Shown: positions 45,772 through 55,690, counted from the first letter of the stretch. The stretch is 64,000 bases of DNA from CAWEPK01 sp963835595 (GCA_963835595.1 CAWIGL010000002.1:868001-932000), one strand, 5' to 3'. The notes: a model not told the origin generated them from the letters alone. Made by a program: numbers and translations.

Positions 45772-47148
45772 ATGGCAAAAAACCCGGTTCATATCACCGA
45801 TGTGACGTTGAGGGACGGGCACCAATCGCTTTTCGCAACGAGGATGACTACGGCCGATATGCTTCCCATAGCAGGGAAGATCGACGACATAGGCTTTTAT
45901 TCGGCGGAGGTATGGGGAGGGGCTACATTCGACGTGACTACGCGTTTTCTCAACGAAGACCCGTGGGACAGGGTGCGCTTGCTCAAGGAGCGTATGCCGA
46001 ACACGAGGTTTCAGATGCTCCTTCGCGGCCAGAACCTCGTCGGATACCGCCAGTACGCGGACGACGTGGTGGAGGCGTTCGTCGCGAAGTCCGCAGAGGT
46101 CGGCATCGAGATTTTCCGCATATTCGATGCCCTGAACGACGAGCGGAATTTCATCACGGCGTACAAGGCGGTCAAGAAGGCGGGCAAGCACATCCAGGGG
46201 GCGCTCTCCTATGCGCTGACACAAAGGAGGATGGGAGGCCCCATCTTCAACCTCGACTACTACTTGAGCAAGGCCAGGAAGCTGGAGGAGATGGGGGCCG
46301 ATTCTTTCTGCATAAAGGACATGGCAGGCATCATATCCCCCTACGACGCCTACGAGCTGATCTTGGCGCTGAAAAAAACGCTCCATATACCCGTCCACCT
46401 CCATACGCATTATACGAGCGGCATGGCATCGATGGCGCTGCTGAAGGCGATAGAGGCAGGGGCGGACGGCATCGACACGTGCGTGGCACCCTTTGCCATG
46501 AGGAGCTCCCATCCCGCGGTCGAGCCGTTTATCGTTACGCTCTCCGGGACGGAGCGCGACACGGGTCTCGACCTGACGAAATTCCCAGAGATCAACGAAT
46601 ACCTGGAAGGCATCATCGAGAAGTACATGCAGTTCGCAGACACGACGAAGTTCTCCGCCATCGACATCGGGGTGCTCATGCACCAGATACCGGGCGGCAT
46701 GATAAGCAACCTCGTGAGCCAGTTGAAGCAGGCAAAGGCCATCCACCGTATCCACGAGGTCTACGAAGAGATACCCAGGACGCGGGCGGAGATGGGATAT
46801 CCCCCGCTGGTCACCCCTACCAGCCAGATCGTAGGGGTCCAGGCGGTCATGAACGTCCTTATGGGCAGGTACAAGGTCGTTACGAAAGAGGTGAAAGACT
46901 ATTTCTACGGCCTTTACGGCCATCCCTCGGCGCCCGTTGACAAAGAGATCAGGAAAAAGGCGCTTAAGGGCTACCCCAGGGGGGAGACGCCGATAGACGC
47001 GCGGCCCGGCGACGTGATCGAGCCCGAGCTGCCGAAGGCGGCCGAGGCGCTGAAGGGCATATCGGACAGGATGGAGGACATTTTGATCTACGCCCTCTAT
47101 CCCATGACGGGGATGGAGTTCCTGAAGAAGAAATACGGCGTAGCGTAA
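45772..47148 (+). CDS. Pyruvate/oxaloacetate carboxyltransferase subunit without biotinyl domain
   Basis: 458 residues. HMGL-like TIM barrel with DVTLRDGHQSLFATR, KDMAGIISPYDA and HTHYTSGM, then the conserved carboxylase domain (PGGMISNLVSQLKQ). It belongs with OadA/PycB. The chain ends after the helical domain, so the biotin carrier must be a separate protein, and no carrier or biotin carboxylase gene is adjacent. It would move carboxyl groups between biotin and pyruvate. Confidence 0.9.
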   Translation: MAKNPVHITDVTLRDGHQSLFATRMTTADMLPIAGKIDDIGFYSAEVWGGATFDVTTRFLNEDPWDRVRLLKERMPNTRFQMLLRGQNLVGYRQYADDVVEAFVAKSAEVGIEIFRIFDALNDERNFITAYKAVKKAGKHIQGALSYALTQRRMGGPIFNLDYYLSKARKLEEMGADSFCIKDMAGIISPYDAYELILALKKTLHIPVHLHTHYTSGMASMALLKAIEAGADGIDTCVAPFAMRSSHPAVEPFIVTLSGTERDTGLDLTKFPEINEYLEGIIEKYMQFADTTKFSAIDIGVLMHQIPGGMISNLVSQLKQAKAIHRIHEVYEEIPRTRAEMGYPPLVTPTSQIVGVQAVMNVLMGRYKVVTKEVKDYFYGLYGHPSAPVDKEIRKKALKGYPRGETPIDARPGDVIEPELPKAAEALKGISDRMEDILIYALYPMTGMEFLKKKYGVA

Positions 47149-47211
47149 TTGCGCCGGGAAGAGGCTTATAGAGCGCGGCGCGGCGCCGGCCGACTTTTTT
47201 GGAGGTGGCAT

Positions 47212-47964
47212 ATGTCTTCGCGTGCGGCACTGTTCTTCGTTTTGCTCTGCGGGCTGTTACTCGTCTCCTGCACGTCGTTTAATAACTGGGCATTCGGCGG
47301 ACCTGAGGACGAGGCAAAGGACGCCGCAAAGGAAAAGAGCGCTCAGCAGGGGCCCAAGGAAGGGGACAGGAAGGTCATGGGAGGGGTGGAATACGTCTAC
47401 ACCAGGAACAACAGGTATATGACCACTCCCTACGAGCCAGAATACACATGGGTCAAGAAGGACGAGTACCTGCAAAGCCGTGACGACGCCATGAGAGAGA
47501 GGCTCGCCGCCGAGAGGAAGGAGCGTGACGCGATGAGAAAACGGCTCGCCATGCTGGAGCAGGAGGTCAACGAGGGCGCTCCACCGCCGGAAGCCGAGCA
47601 GGCGCCGGCCCTGCCCGGGCAGCCGAGGGAAAGGCGGTGGGAAGTTTACGGGATGAACGGAGACGGCATGAGCCTTCTGATCGACAAGGGCAGCATCACC
47701 CGGATGCCCAACGGCGTGCTGCAGTTCTGGCGCAGAAGGACCTTCCCCGAGCGGGCGTACCAGAAAGAGATCGTCTCCCTGGAGGAGGTCGATTGCCGTC
47801 GCCATAAGTACCGGACCCTGGAGGTAGAGGGCATCTATTGGGACGGCAGGCATCAAGGGTCGAAAACGGCCACATCCTGGACAAACTTCTATGACGATAC
47901 GACGGAGGACCGCCTGTTCCTCGACACCTGCAAGGAGAGCGGACCGGGTGGAAAGCGCTCCTGA
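47212..47964 (+). CDS. Hypothetical lipoprotein with coiled coil
   Basis: 250 residues. A lipobox LLVSC follows the hydrophobic signal, predicting lipidation at C21. A charged, coiled-coil region (about residues 85-125), a proline-rich linker and a C-terminal domain resembling surface-adhesin-type domains (EVYGMNGDGMSLLIDKGSI, VDCRRHKYRTLEVEGIYWDG) follow. GGAGGTGGC precedes ATG 47212. Family not firmly recognised. Confidence 0.75.
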   Translation: MSSRAALFFVLLCGLLLVSCTSFNNWAFGGPEDEAKDAAKEKSAQQGPKEGDRKVMGGVEYVYTRNNRYMTTPYEPEYTWVKKDEYLQSRDDAMRERLAAERKERDAMRKRLAMLEQEVNEGAPPPEAEQAPALPGQPRERRWEVYGMNGDGMSLLIDKGSITRMPNGVLQFWRRRTFPERAYQKEIVSLEEVDCRRHKYRTLEVEGIYWDGRHQGSKTATSWTNFYDDTTEDRLFLDTCKESGPGGKRS

Positions 47965-47984
47965 TGCACGAAACGTGCGTTCGC

Positions 47985-48015
47985 GGCGGCCCCTATGCAG
48001 GGGCCGCCTTTTTTT
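47985..48015 (+). terminator. Rho-independent terminator
   Basis: GGCGGCCCC-TATGCA-GGGGCCGCC, a perfect 9-bp stem, followed by seven T residues. It closes the eno to lipoprotein run and lies before the convergent coiled-coil gene. Confidence 0.9.
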
Positions 48016-48021
48016 ATGGGA

Positions 48022-49089
48022 TTACCGCTCCTGCGTCTGCTTGCGCATCTGCTCCGACAGGAACTGCTGAAGCTGCGTCAGCGATTGGGCGTTCGACGCA
48101 CCCTCTATCGTCTTTACAGCCACATCCTCGATCTTCTGGTACGCCTTCTCCAGCTGCTGCGACAGCTTGGCGGTCTGGTCGTTATATTCCTTGACGGCCT
48201 TTTCGAGTGATTCGATCCGTGTCTTCAACACGTTGCGCTCTCCGTCGAACTCACTCTGCATCAGTTGCTCGCGGGCTTTTGCCTCCTGCGACAATCTGTC
48301 GGTTGCATCTTTGACTGCCTTCGAGACGGCGGCTTCGATCTCTTTCGGGATTCCGCTCACCCGTTTCTGCAGCTCGGCCAGCTCCGCTTCCTTTTCACCA
48401 ACGGCCTTTTCCCTGGTGGAAAGGCCCGCTTCCAGCTCGATCTTCTTAGCCGCTATATCCTTTTCCAGCCGGGCTTTCTCGTCCCCAAGGGCCTCTATGG
48501 CCATTTTCTGCTCCCTCTTGAACCCGTAGTCGAACTCCTCCCGCTGGCGCTCCCTCCGCTTCTTTTCAGCCCCTTCCCAATCTTTCGTCTCCGCATCCCG
48601 CACCCTCTTCTCCTCTTCCCAGTGCGCGCGGATATCGTCGATCTCCCGCGACAGCCGTTCCTTCTCGGCCGCCATCCGTGCCTCGAAGTCCTCTTGCTTC
48701 TTGTTCTGCGATTCGATAAGGGCCGCAAGGCTCGCTGCCGCCTTTTCGATGCCGTAAAGGTCTTCCAATTCCTTTTCCTTGAAATGGATCGCCTCCTGTA
48801 TCTTGTTGAACCGGCCTATCTCTTCTTCCAGCCTGTCGCCGATCTCCCCGAGCATCTTCCCGATATCGGTCCTCAGACTCGCTATCGCCTTCACCGCCCC
48901 GTCGGATGAGAGCGCCTGCGCCACCTGGACAACCTCCTTCTCCCTCTTCTCCTCGACCTTCTTCTCCGGCCTCAGCTCGGCTTCCTGTTTCTCCTGGATC
49001 TGCTTCAGCACGGCGTGGTACGCATCCATCATCTCCTGCTTGGTATTGGTCATGCTAACTTTTTTGGGCTCCCCCTTCTTCCCTTCCAT
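48022..49089 (-). CDS. Long coiled-coil protein, unknown function
   Basis: 355 residues, almost entirely heptad-patterned E/K/R/A-rich helix from about residue 20 to 340, ending in a Q-rich tail (LQQFLSEQMRKQTQER). No signal peptide or membrane segment. Start ATG 49089 has AAGGAG seven bases upstream. It may be a cytoplasmic scaffold. The homology of such low-complexity proteins is hard to judge by eye. Confidence 0.7.
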   Translation of the reverse strand: MEGKKGEPKKVSMTNTKQEMMDAYHAVLKQIQEKQEAELRPEKKVEEKREKEVVQVAQALSSDGAVKAIASLRTDIGKMLGEIGDRLEEEIGRFNKIQEAIHFKEKELEDLYGIEKAAASLAALIESQNKKQEDFEARMAAEKERLSREIDDIRAHWEEEKRVRDAETKDWEGAEKKRRERQREEFDYGFKREQKMAIEALGDEKARLEKDIAAKKIELEAGLSTREKAVGEKEAELAELQKRVSGIPKEIEAAVSKAVKDATDRLSQEAKAREQLMQSEFDGERNVLKTRIESLEKAVKEYNDQTAKLSQQLEKAYQKIEDVAVKTIEGASNAQSLTQLQQFLSEQMRKQTQER

Positions 49090-49330
49090 GATCCGTCTCC
49101 TTTTCCTGCCTGCCTGGGGCAGGCTTTCTATCATCCACTCAGTACTACCTTATGACGCAGAGAACGTCAAGACTTTCTTTCGGCGTGCAGAACATTTTCC
49201 CCTTGCTATTATCGAATTCTCTGTGGTAATCATTGCCGGAGGGGTAAGGCGCTGTATAAAGGCGCCGGTTAATGAGGTTGATATAAATGTCCGATAAGAG
49301 TAACATCGGGCGCATAAGGGCAAGCACAAG

Positions 49331-50422
49331 ATGAGCAAATCGATAGTGACTGTCATAAAGACCCACCCGGAGGGCGTACTCGACGACATCGGGAGGGCGA
49401 TGCATACGGCCGGAATGAAAGATTTCCTGCCGAAGGACCGGGAAATAATCCTCAAAGACAATATCTCCTGGCATTTCCCCTACCTGAGCGCCAATACAAC
49501 GCCCTGGCAGCTCGAAGGGGCGATCCTCGCCCTCAAGGCTGCGGGCCTCGGGCCGATAGTCGCAGTGCACAATAACACCGTCGTCACCAACCCGCACAAA
49601 GGCGGGGTGTTGAACAGGCTGACGCCCGTTTACAGGAAATATGGGATACGGGAGCTGTATAATTTCCTTCCGCAGGACATCTCCTGGACGTTTTACCGGC
49701 CGAAGGCGAGGATGAGGGCCCTCGACAAGATCTACCCGGAGGGGATCCGCATCCCGGAATATTTTATCGGGAAGAGCATCATTCATCTGCCGACCGTCAA
49801 GACCCACATCTACACGACGACGACGGGGGCGATGAAGAATGCCTTCGGGGGCCTTCTCAACACGAAGCGCCACTATACGCATAGCTGGATCCACGAAACG
49901 CTCGTTGACCTCCTCGCTATCCAGAAGGAGATACACGCGGGTATCTTCGCGGTGATGGACGGGACCATCTGCGGGAACGGACCCGGCCCGAGGACGATGA
50001 TCCCCGTCGAGAAAGACTATATCCTGGCTAGCGGCGACTGCGTCGCCATCGACGCGGTGGCGGCCAAGATGATGGGCTTCGACCCTATGAGCATCCCCTA
50101 CATCCGCATGGCCCATGAGGATGGATTGGGCGTCGGCAAGCCCAGCGAGATAGAAGTGGCAGGTGAGGACGTCTCCAACGTGAGCTTCGGCTTCTCGGTC
50201 GGCGACAACCTGGCCAGCAGGGTGGGTGATTCCCTCTGGTTCGGGCCGCTCAAGCCCATTCAGAAGGTCTTTACGCGCACCCCGCTCGTATATTGCCTGA
50301 TATTCGGCTCATTCCTGTACCATGACTATTGCTGGTGGCCGGTCAAGGGGAAAAGCATCCAGAAGGCATACGTGAGCGGCACGAAGTGGGGGCGGCTGTT
50401 CGAGCAGTACCCGGAGTCCTAA
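49331..50422 (+). CDS. DUF362 domain protein
   Basis: 363 residues. DUF362 features: ILKDNISWHFP, LKAAGLGPIVAVHNN, HLPTVKTHIYTTTTGAMKNAFGG and VAIDAVAAKMMGFDP. Members often carry ferredoxin-like clusters; this one has no CxxCxxC set, and its late cysteines lie in a hydrophobic segment. Function unknown. It lies 13 bases before the prenyltransferase gene, so a link to polyprenyl chemistry is possible. Confidence 0.8.
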   Translation: MSKSIVTVIKTHPEGVLDDIGRAMHTAGMKDFLPKDREIILKDNISWHFPYLSANTTPWQLEGAILALKAAGLGPIVAVHNNTVVTNPHKGGVLNRLTPVYRKYGIRELYNFLPQDISWTFYRPKARMRALDKIYPEGIRIPEYFIGKSIIHLPTVKTHIYTTTTGAMKNAFGGLLNTKRHYTHSWIHETLVDLLAIQKEIHAGIFAVMDGTICGNGPGPRTMIPVEKDYILASGDCVAIDAVAAKMMGFDPMSIPYIRMAHEDGLGVGKPSEIEVAGEDVSNVSFGFSVGDNLASRVGDSLWFGPLKPIQKVFTRTPLVYCLIFGSFLYHDYCWWPVKGKSIQKAYVSGTKWGRLFEQYPES

Positions 50423-50435
50423 AGAAGAGGCAATT

Positions 50436-51299
50436 TTGAGCGATATAATTCGTCTCCTGCGCCCCGCCCAGTATACGAAAAACCTCTTCGTCTTGCTGCC
50501 GCTCTTCTTTGCCGGCCGGCTTGTCGATCCAGATGCGGCAGGCAGGGCGGTCGTTGCCTTCTTCGTATTCTGCTCGATTGCAAGCTCCGTATATATTTTC
50601 AACGACCTTTGCGATGTCGCCGCCGACCGGCTTCATCCGACCAAGAAGAACCGGCCCATCCCCGCAGGACGCGTCTCCAGGCGCGCGGCGGTCACATGGG
50701 CCGCACTGCTCCAACTCGCCGGCCTGCTCGCGTGCGTCCTCTTCGAAAGAAGCATCCTCTATCTATGCATCATTTACACGCTCATGAACGTCGCCTACAC
50801 GCTGCGGCTGAAGCACGTGCCGGTGCTCGACATCTTCGTCATCGCCTGCGGCTTCGTCATCCGCATATACACAGGAGGGACGGCGGCCGGCGTGCCCATC
50901 TCGTCATGGATCATCCTAATGACCTTCCTGCTCGCCCTGTTCCTCGCCCTCGGGAAGCGCAGGAACGACGTGCTGATATTCAACGGGACGGAGGCCCGGA
51001 CGAGAAAGGCCATCGACGGCTACAACATCTCATTTATCGATTCCGCGATGATGGCGATGGCGGCGGTTACCATCGTTTGCTACATCATGTACACGAAATC
51101 GCCGGACGTCATCGAGAAGTTCAATACGGACAATCTCTATCTCACGTCGTTTTTCGTAGTCCTCGGCGTGCTCAGGTATATGCAGATCGCCCTAGTCAGC
51201 GACGGGGCCGCGTCGCCCACCGACGTTCTTCTCAAGGACCGGTTCATCCAGTGCATTCTCGTCGCCTGGCTGGTAGCATTCGGGATAATCATTTACTGA
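50436..51299 (+). CDS. UbiA-family prenyltransferase, DPPR-synthase-like
   Basis: 287 residues, about eight or nine transmembrane helices. The aspartate motif is NDLCDVAADRLHPTKKNRPI and the second is GFVIRIYTGG followed by GKRRND. This pattern is that of decaprenyl-phosphate phosphoribosyltransferases, which attach phosphoribose to a polyprenyl phosphate. TTG start at 50436 with AGAGG upstream. With GtrA next door it may supply a lipid-linked pentose donor (inference). Confidence 0.85.
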   Translation: MSDIIRLLRPAQYTKNLFVLLPLFFAGRLVDPDAAGRAVVAFFVFCSIASSVYIFNDLCDVAADRLHPTKKNRPIPAGRVSRRAAVTWAALLQLAGLLACVLFERSILYLCIIYTLMNVAYTLRLKHVPVLDIFVIACGFVIRIYTGGTAAGVPISSWIILMTFLLALFLALGKRRNDVLIFNGTEARTRKAIDGYNISFIDSAMMAMAAVTIVCYIMYTKSPDVIEKFNTDNLYLTSFFVVLGVLRYMQIALVSDGAASPTDVLLKDRFIQCILVAWLVAFGIIIY

Positions 51300-51306
51300 A
51301 AAGACC

Positions 51307-51771
51307 ATGCGCTCCGTGTCGCAGAACCTCATTCTCGCAACGAAATACGCGTTTTTCGCGGGCGTCGCCATCGTGACGAACGTAGCCGCGCAGCGGGTCA
51401 TGCTGGCGGTCTACAGCGGCCGCTTCGGTCTCTATCTCGCTATGGCGGTCGGGACGTTGGCCGGTCTCCTCGTGAAATACGTGCTCGACAAGAGGTATAT
51501 CTTTTACGTGCGCGTCGAGTCGCATACGGACGACATCTACCGTTTCGTCCTCTACTCGGCGATGGGCGTCATTACGACGATGATCTTCTGGGGTTCGGAG
51601 CTTGCTTTCAACGCTGCGTTCCAGTCCGATCAGGCGAAATACGTCGGCGCCGTCGTCGGCCTGACAATCGGTTACTTCATAAAATATCGCCTGGATAAAA
51701 AGTTTGTCTTTGCCGCCCTGCTCGATTCCAATCCGGCGCAACGCAGAACGGCCCAGGGCAAGCGCATTTAA
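51307..51771 (+). CDS. GtrA family membrane protein
   Basis: 154 residues with four transmembrane helices and the GtrA pattern YVLDKRYIFYVR and IKYRLDKKFVF. GtrA proteins are thought to flip or present polyprenyl-linked sugars. It follows the prenyltransferase after 7 bases. Confidence 0.87.
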   Translation: MRSVSQNLILATKYAFFAGVAIVTNVAAQRVMLAVYSGRFGLYLAMAVGTLAGLLVKYVLDKRYIFYVRVESHTDDIYRFVLYSAMGVITTMIFWGSELAFNAAFQSDQAKYVGAVVGLTIGYFIKYRLDKKFVFAALLDSNPAQRRTAQGKRI

Positions 51772-51786
51772 ACTTTCGGTAGAGGT

Positions 51787-51816
51787 AAAGGAAGGGGAGA
51801 CACGCTCCCTTCCTTT
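51787..51816 (+). terminator. Long intergenic hairpin, putative terminator
   Basis: AAAGGAAGGGGAG pairs with CTCCCTTCCTTT around an ACACG loop with one bulge, 15 bases after the gtrA stop. The descending arm ends in TTT; there is no longer T tract. Confidence 0.55.
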
Positions 51817-51900
51817 AAGGTGGGGCTATGGAAATGCGCTTGCCCCGCGCCCGGCCGGCGAATAGTGACATCGGGCAGGTTTTTTGTTACATTTAACACT

Positions 51901-52315
51901 GTGAGAACGAGTCGCGTAGTATACACCCTTGTCTGTCTGCTTGCGGCGCTGCCGGCCTTCTCGTGCGCAACGGTCGCGCAGCCGGGGCGCATTGAGAACC
52001 TGACCGTCGAGCAGCTAAAGGCCAGGATCGAGGCAGGCGGCAGACCTTTTGTTGTCGATACGAGGACCGAGTACGAATACAGGCAGGGCCGCGTGCCCGG
52101 CTCGGTCAATATAGCGCCTTATGAGTTCGACAAGCTTTCCACGCTTCTGCCCGCCGACAAGGGGGCGGAGGTCGTCTTCTATTGCAGGGGGCTCGGCCTG
52201 AGACTCGAGCAAAGAGGCCGCGGTCGCGGCCCGGAACCTGGGATATCTGAAAGTCGGCATACTCTCCGGCGGCTACCCCGCGTGGACAGCCGGGGGTTGC
52301 GCCGTAGAGAAATAG
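51901..52315 (+). CDS. Rhodanese-like lipoprotein, frameshifted
   Basis: GTG 51901. A signal ending in a lipobox (LPAFSC) precedes a rhodanese domain: FVVDTRTEYEYRQGRVPGSVN, catalytic cysteine in FYCRG. The frame breaks near 52200-52206; one base removed gives DSSKEAAVAARNLGYL, then LSGGYPAW, the standard rhodanese end, and a 137-residue protein. Periplasmic sulfur transfer is the family role. Confidence 0.75.
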
Positions 52316-52364
52316 CCGCTGCAAGACGGACTTACGACGGACTTTAGGGACTGGGGGTAACCGG

Positions 52365-54075
52365 ATGCTCTTTTCGCGCATGTTTCTGCCGACGATGAAG
52401 GAGGAGCCGAAGGAGGCGGAGGTCGTCAGCCACAGGCTGATGCTCCGCGCGGGCTTCATAAGGCGGCTTTCCGCAGGGATTTATACGTGGCTCCCCCTCG
52501 GCCTCAAATCGTTGAGGAAGGTTGAGCGGATCATAAGAGAAGAGATGGACAGGGCCGGGGCGCAGGAGATATTGATGCCCGCCGTCCAGCCGAAGGAGCT
52601 CTGGGTAGAAAGCAGCAGGTGGGACCAGTACGGCAAGGAGCTTCTGCGCTTCAGGGACCGGAACGACAGGGAGCTTTGCCTTGCACCGACGCATGAAGAG
52701 GTCGTTACCGACCTCGTGCGGAAGGAGCTGCGTTCCTACCGGGAGCTGCCCCGCAACCTCTACCAGATACAGACGAAATTCCGCGACGAGATCAGGCCCA
52801 GGTTCGGCGTGATGCGCTCGCGGGAGTTCATCATGAAGGACGCCTACAGCTTCGACGCGGACGAGGAGGGGGCGGAAAAGAGCTACATGGAGATGTACGC
52901 AGCCTACGAGAACATCTTCAGGCGGTGCGGCCTCCGGTTCCGCGCAGTCGAGGCGGATACGGGCGAGATAGGCGGCAAGTTCTCCCACGAGTTCATGGTG
53001 CTGGCCGACACGGGGGAAGACATCATTATCTCATGCGATTCCTGCGATTATGCGGCGAACCTGGAGCGGGCCGAGGTCGCATGCGCCCGCCCCTGCCGCA
53101 AAGAAGGCGGGCGGCTCGTATAAGCGCGTCGAGACGCCGGGCAAGAAACGCGTCGAAGAAGTGGCCGCGTTCCTAGGCGTGCCTCCCGGCAAGCTCGTCA
53201 AGACGCTCCTCTTCATGACGGACAGGGGCGTGGCCGGCGCCCTCGTGGCCGGCGACAGGGAGATAAACCCGATCAAGCTGAAAAACATCGCGGGCTTCAA
53301 GTCCGTGGAGCTTGCAAGCCAGTCCGTCATCGAAGAGGCGACGGGCGGCCCCCTGGGGTTTTCCGGCCCCATCGGCCTTACCGTCCCGCTTTTTGCCGAC
53401 AACGACATACTCTCGATGGAGGACTTCGTCGTGGGCGGGAACGAGAAGGACGTCCATATAGTCGGCGTCAACAAGGGCGATTTCAAGGTGGAGGGCTACT
53501 ACGACCTGAAGGTGGCGCGGGCCGGGGACGCCTGCCCGCGGTGCGCAGGCAGGCTTACCGCAACGCGCGGGATCGAGGTGGGCCACATTTTCAAGCTGGG
53601 AGCGAAGTACAGCGAGGCGATGAACGCCACCTTCCTCGACGCGGAAGGGAAAGAAAAGCCTTTTGTCATGGGCTGTTACGGCATCGGGGTGGGCCGGACG
53701 GTCGCTGCGGCCATCGAGCAGAACCACGACGCGAACGGCATCGCCCTGCCCTTCGCCATCGCGCCGTTCGAGGTCGAGGTCCTGCCCGTCAATACGTCCC
53801 ATGCGCAGAGCATGGAAATAGCCCGCAGCCTTTACGGGGCGCTCTCCGCCGCCGGCGTCGATACGCTGCTCGACGACAGGGAAGAGAGGCCGGGCGTCAA
53901 GTTCAAGGACTGCGACCTTATAGGCGTCCCCCTGCGCGTCGCGATAGGCGAAAGGGGCCTGCGCGAGGGGAACGTTGACATCAAGCTGCGCACAGAGGAT
54001 GCGGTCGTCAGGGTCCGGAAAGAAGATGTCCTGGGGAGGGTCATGGAGCATGTCGATAGAGCGCGCGTTGCCTGA
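52365..54075 (+). CDS. proS: Prolyl-tRNA synthetase, frameshifted
   Basis: Class II motifs: motif 1 with GIYTWLPLGLKSLRKVE, motif 2 FRDEIRPRFGVMRSREF, motif 3 GCYGIGVGRTVAAAIEQ. The bacterial-type YbaK editing insertion is present (LLFMTDRGVAGALVAGDRE). The frame breaks near 53080: ERAEVA continues as APAPAAKKAGGSYKR after removal of one base. The repaired length is 569 residues, exactly typical. Since this enzyme is essential, the break is probably an assembly error, unless a second copy exists. Confidence 0.92.
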
Positions 54076-55252
54076 AGGCACGCCGAAAGAAGAAATCGCC
54101 GCAAGGATCGACGGCCTGAAGGGCCTTATGGAGAAGTCGGGGATCGACTTCTCCGTGATCTTGCAGCACGTCGATCTCTTTTACTTTACGGGGTCGGCGC
54201 AAAGAGGCACCCTCGTCGTCCCCCTCGACGGCGAGCCGCTCTACTTCGTTTTGCGAAGCGTGGGGCGCGCGCTGGCGGAGACGCCCCTTTCCGTCATAGA
54301 GGCAAAGAGCGACAGGGACATGGCGAAGACGCTCCGGGGAAAAGGCGTCCTGAAAGGCAAGGGCGGCATGGAGCTCGATGTCGTCCCGGTGGCCGTCTTT
54401 CGACGGCTTAAGGACCTCATGGGCCTCGACGACGTTGCCGACGTATCGGACCTCGTCAAAGAGCTTCGGATCGTGAAAAGCGCCTTCGAGATCGAGCAGT
54501 TGCGCAGGTCGGGGGCGATCTGCGACGCCGTCTTCGCCGAGGCCGCCAAGGTGATAAAAGAAGGCATGAGCGAGGTGGAGATCGACGCTGCACTGGTGGC
54601 GACCGGCAGGCGGCGCGGCCATCAGGGGCTGCTCAGGATGCGGGGCCTCAACCAGGAGATGATGAACCTCTACGTGACTACGGGAGAATCCGGGACAATC
54701 GCTTCTGCGGGCGACGTACCTATAGCGGGCCTCGGCGTCACGGCCGCCGTTGCCCAGGGGTCCTCGTTGAGCAGGGTGCAGCGGGGCGTTCCGGTCCTCG
54801 TCGATTACGGCGGCGGATACAACGGTTATATCACCGACGAGACGAGGCCGTTTGTAGTCGGGCGGCTGGACGAGACGTTCCGCAAACCTTACGAGGTCGC
54901 GCGCGAGATCATAGAGGACGCCCAGGTGTTCGGAAAAGAGGGCGTGGACGGCACCGCCATATACGACAGGGCTTATGCAATGGCGAAGAAGGCCGGGCTG
55001 GAGCAGCACTTCATGGGGTTCGGGCCTGAGCGGGTGTCGTTCATAGGCCACGGGGTCGGCCTTGAGATCAACGAGCTTCCGGTCATTACGGGACGCCACA
55101 AAAGGACGCTCGTGGAGGGCCATGTATTCGCCTTCGAGCCGAAATTCGTCTTTCCCGGCAAAGGCGCAATAGGCATAGAGGTAGATTTCATCGCGCGGAA
55201 AGACAGGCTGGAGAGGGTGACGAAGACGCCTATCGACCTCGTAAAGCTCTAG
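54050..55252 (+). CDS. M24 family Xaa-Pro aminopeptidase-like protein
   Basis: 400 residues. A creatinase N-terminal domain precedes the pita-bread fold. Dinuclear metal ligands are visible: D in VLVDYGGGYNGYITD (both aspartates), H in GHGVGLEINELP, E in FAFEPKF and E in GIEVDF. It cleaves after N-terminal residues preceding proline. ATG 54050 overlaps proS by 26 bases. Confidence 0.9.
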   Translation: MSIERALPEGTPKEEIAARIDGLKGLMEKSGIDFSVILQHVDLFYFTGSAQRGTLVVPLDGEPLYFVLRSVGRALAETPLSVIEAKSDRDMAKTLRGKGVLKGKGGMELDVVPVAVFRRLKDLMGLDDVADVSDLVKELRIVKSAFEIEQLRRSGAICDAVFAEAAKVIKEGMSEVEIDAALVATGRRRGHQGLLRMRGLNQEMMNLYVTTGESGTIASAGDVPIAGLGVTAAVAQGSSLSRVQRGVPVLVDYGGGYNGYITDETRPFVVGRLDETFRKPYEVAREIIEDAQVFGKEGVDGTAIYDRAYAMAKKAGLEQHFMGFGPERVSFIGHGVGLEINELPVITGRHKRTLVEGHVFAFEPKFVFPGKGAIGIEVDFIARKDRLERVTKTPIDLVKL

Positions 55253-55278
55253 CGCCGGAGGGGTTAAAGTGACGGTGG

Positions 55279-55614
55279 CTAGCCGACTATGCGATGGAGA
55301 ACGAAGCTGACTATGGAGAAAACGAGGCTGAAAAGAAGCGCCCACCAGAAGTTTCGCACGTAAAAGCCGGGCACGATGGCGCTCGTCAAAAGCACGAGCA
55401 GGGCGTTCAGCACGAAGATGAAAAGGCCGAGCGTAAGGATGGTGAGAGGCAGCGTCAGGACCACAAGCACGGGCTTTATGATGGCATTGATGAGGCCGAG
55501 GACGAGGGCCGCGATTATTGCGGCGGCAAGGCCGCGGATGGCAACGCCCGGCAGCAGGTAGGCTGCGATGAGGATGGCAAGGGTAGTGACGAGCCAGTTT
55601 ACGAGTATCCGCAT
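55279..55614 (-). CDS. YvlD/phage holin 4 superfamily membrane protein
   Basis: 111 residues with four transmembrane helices, starting MRILVNWLVTTLAILIAAYL and including GLINAIIKPVLVVLTLPLTI, the hallmark of this family. Despite the name these are chromosomal proteins of unclear role. ATG 55614 matches homologues better than ATG 55632. Confidence 0.85.
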   Translation of the reverse strand: MRILVNWLVTTLAILIAAYLLPGVAIRGLAAAIIAALVLGLINAIIKPVLVVLTLPLTILTLGLFIFVLNALLVLLTSAIVPGFYVRNFWWALLFSLVFSIVSFVLHRIVG

Positions 55615-55690
55615 GATCTTCGCCTTACCCATTGTAATCTATGGAAGGCAAAAAGCAAGAAAAATCTTTCGGTAAAACCGGGAGCGAATC

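Noticed and set aside
45343..47211. 622-codon open frame on the minus strand
   Set aside because: It is antisense to the carboxyltransferase and the end of the LarA-like gene, has Arg/His-rich composition and no domain; it is a shadow of high G+C coding on the other strand.
55279..55614. Prophage remnant because of the phage-holin family name
   Set aside because: The family is mostly chromosomal (YvlD-like), and no other phage gene is nearby.
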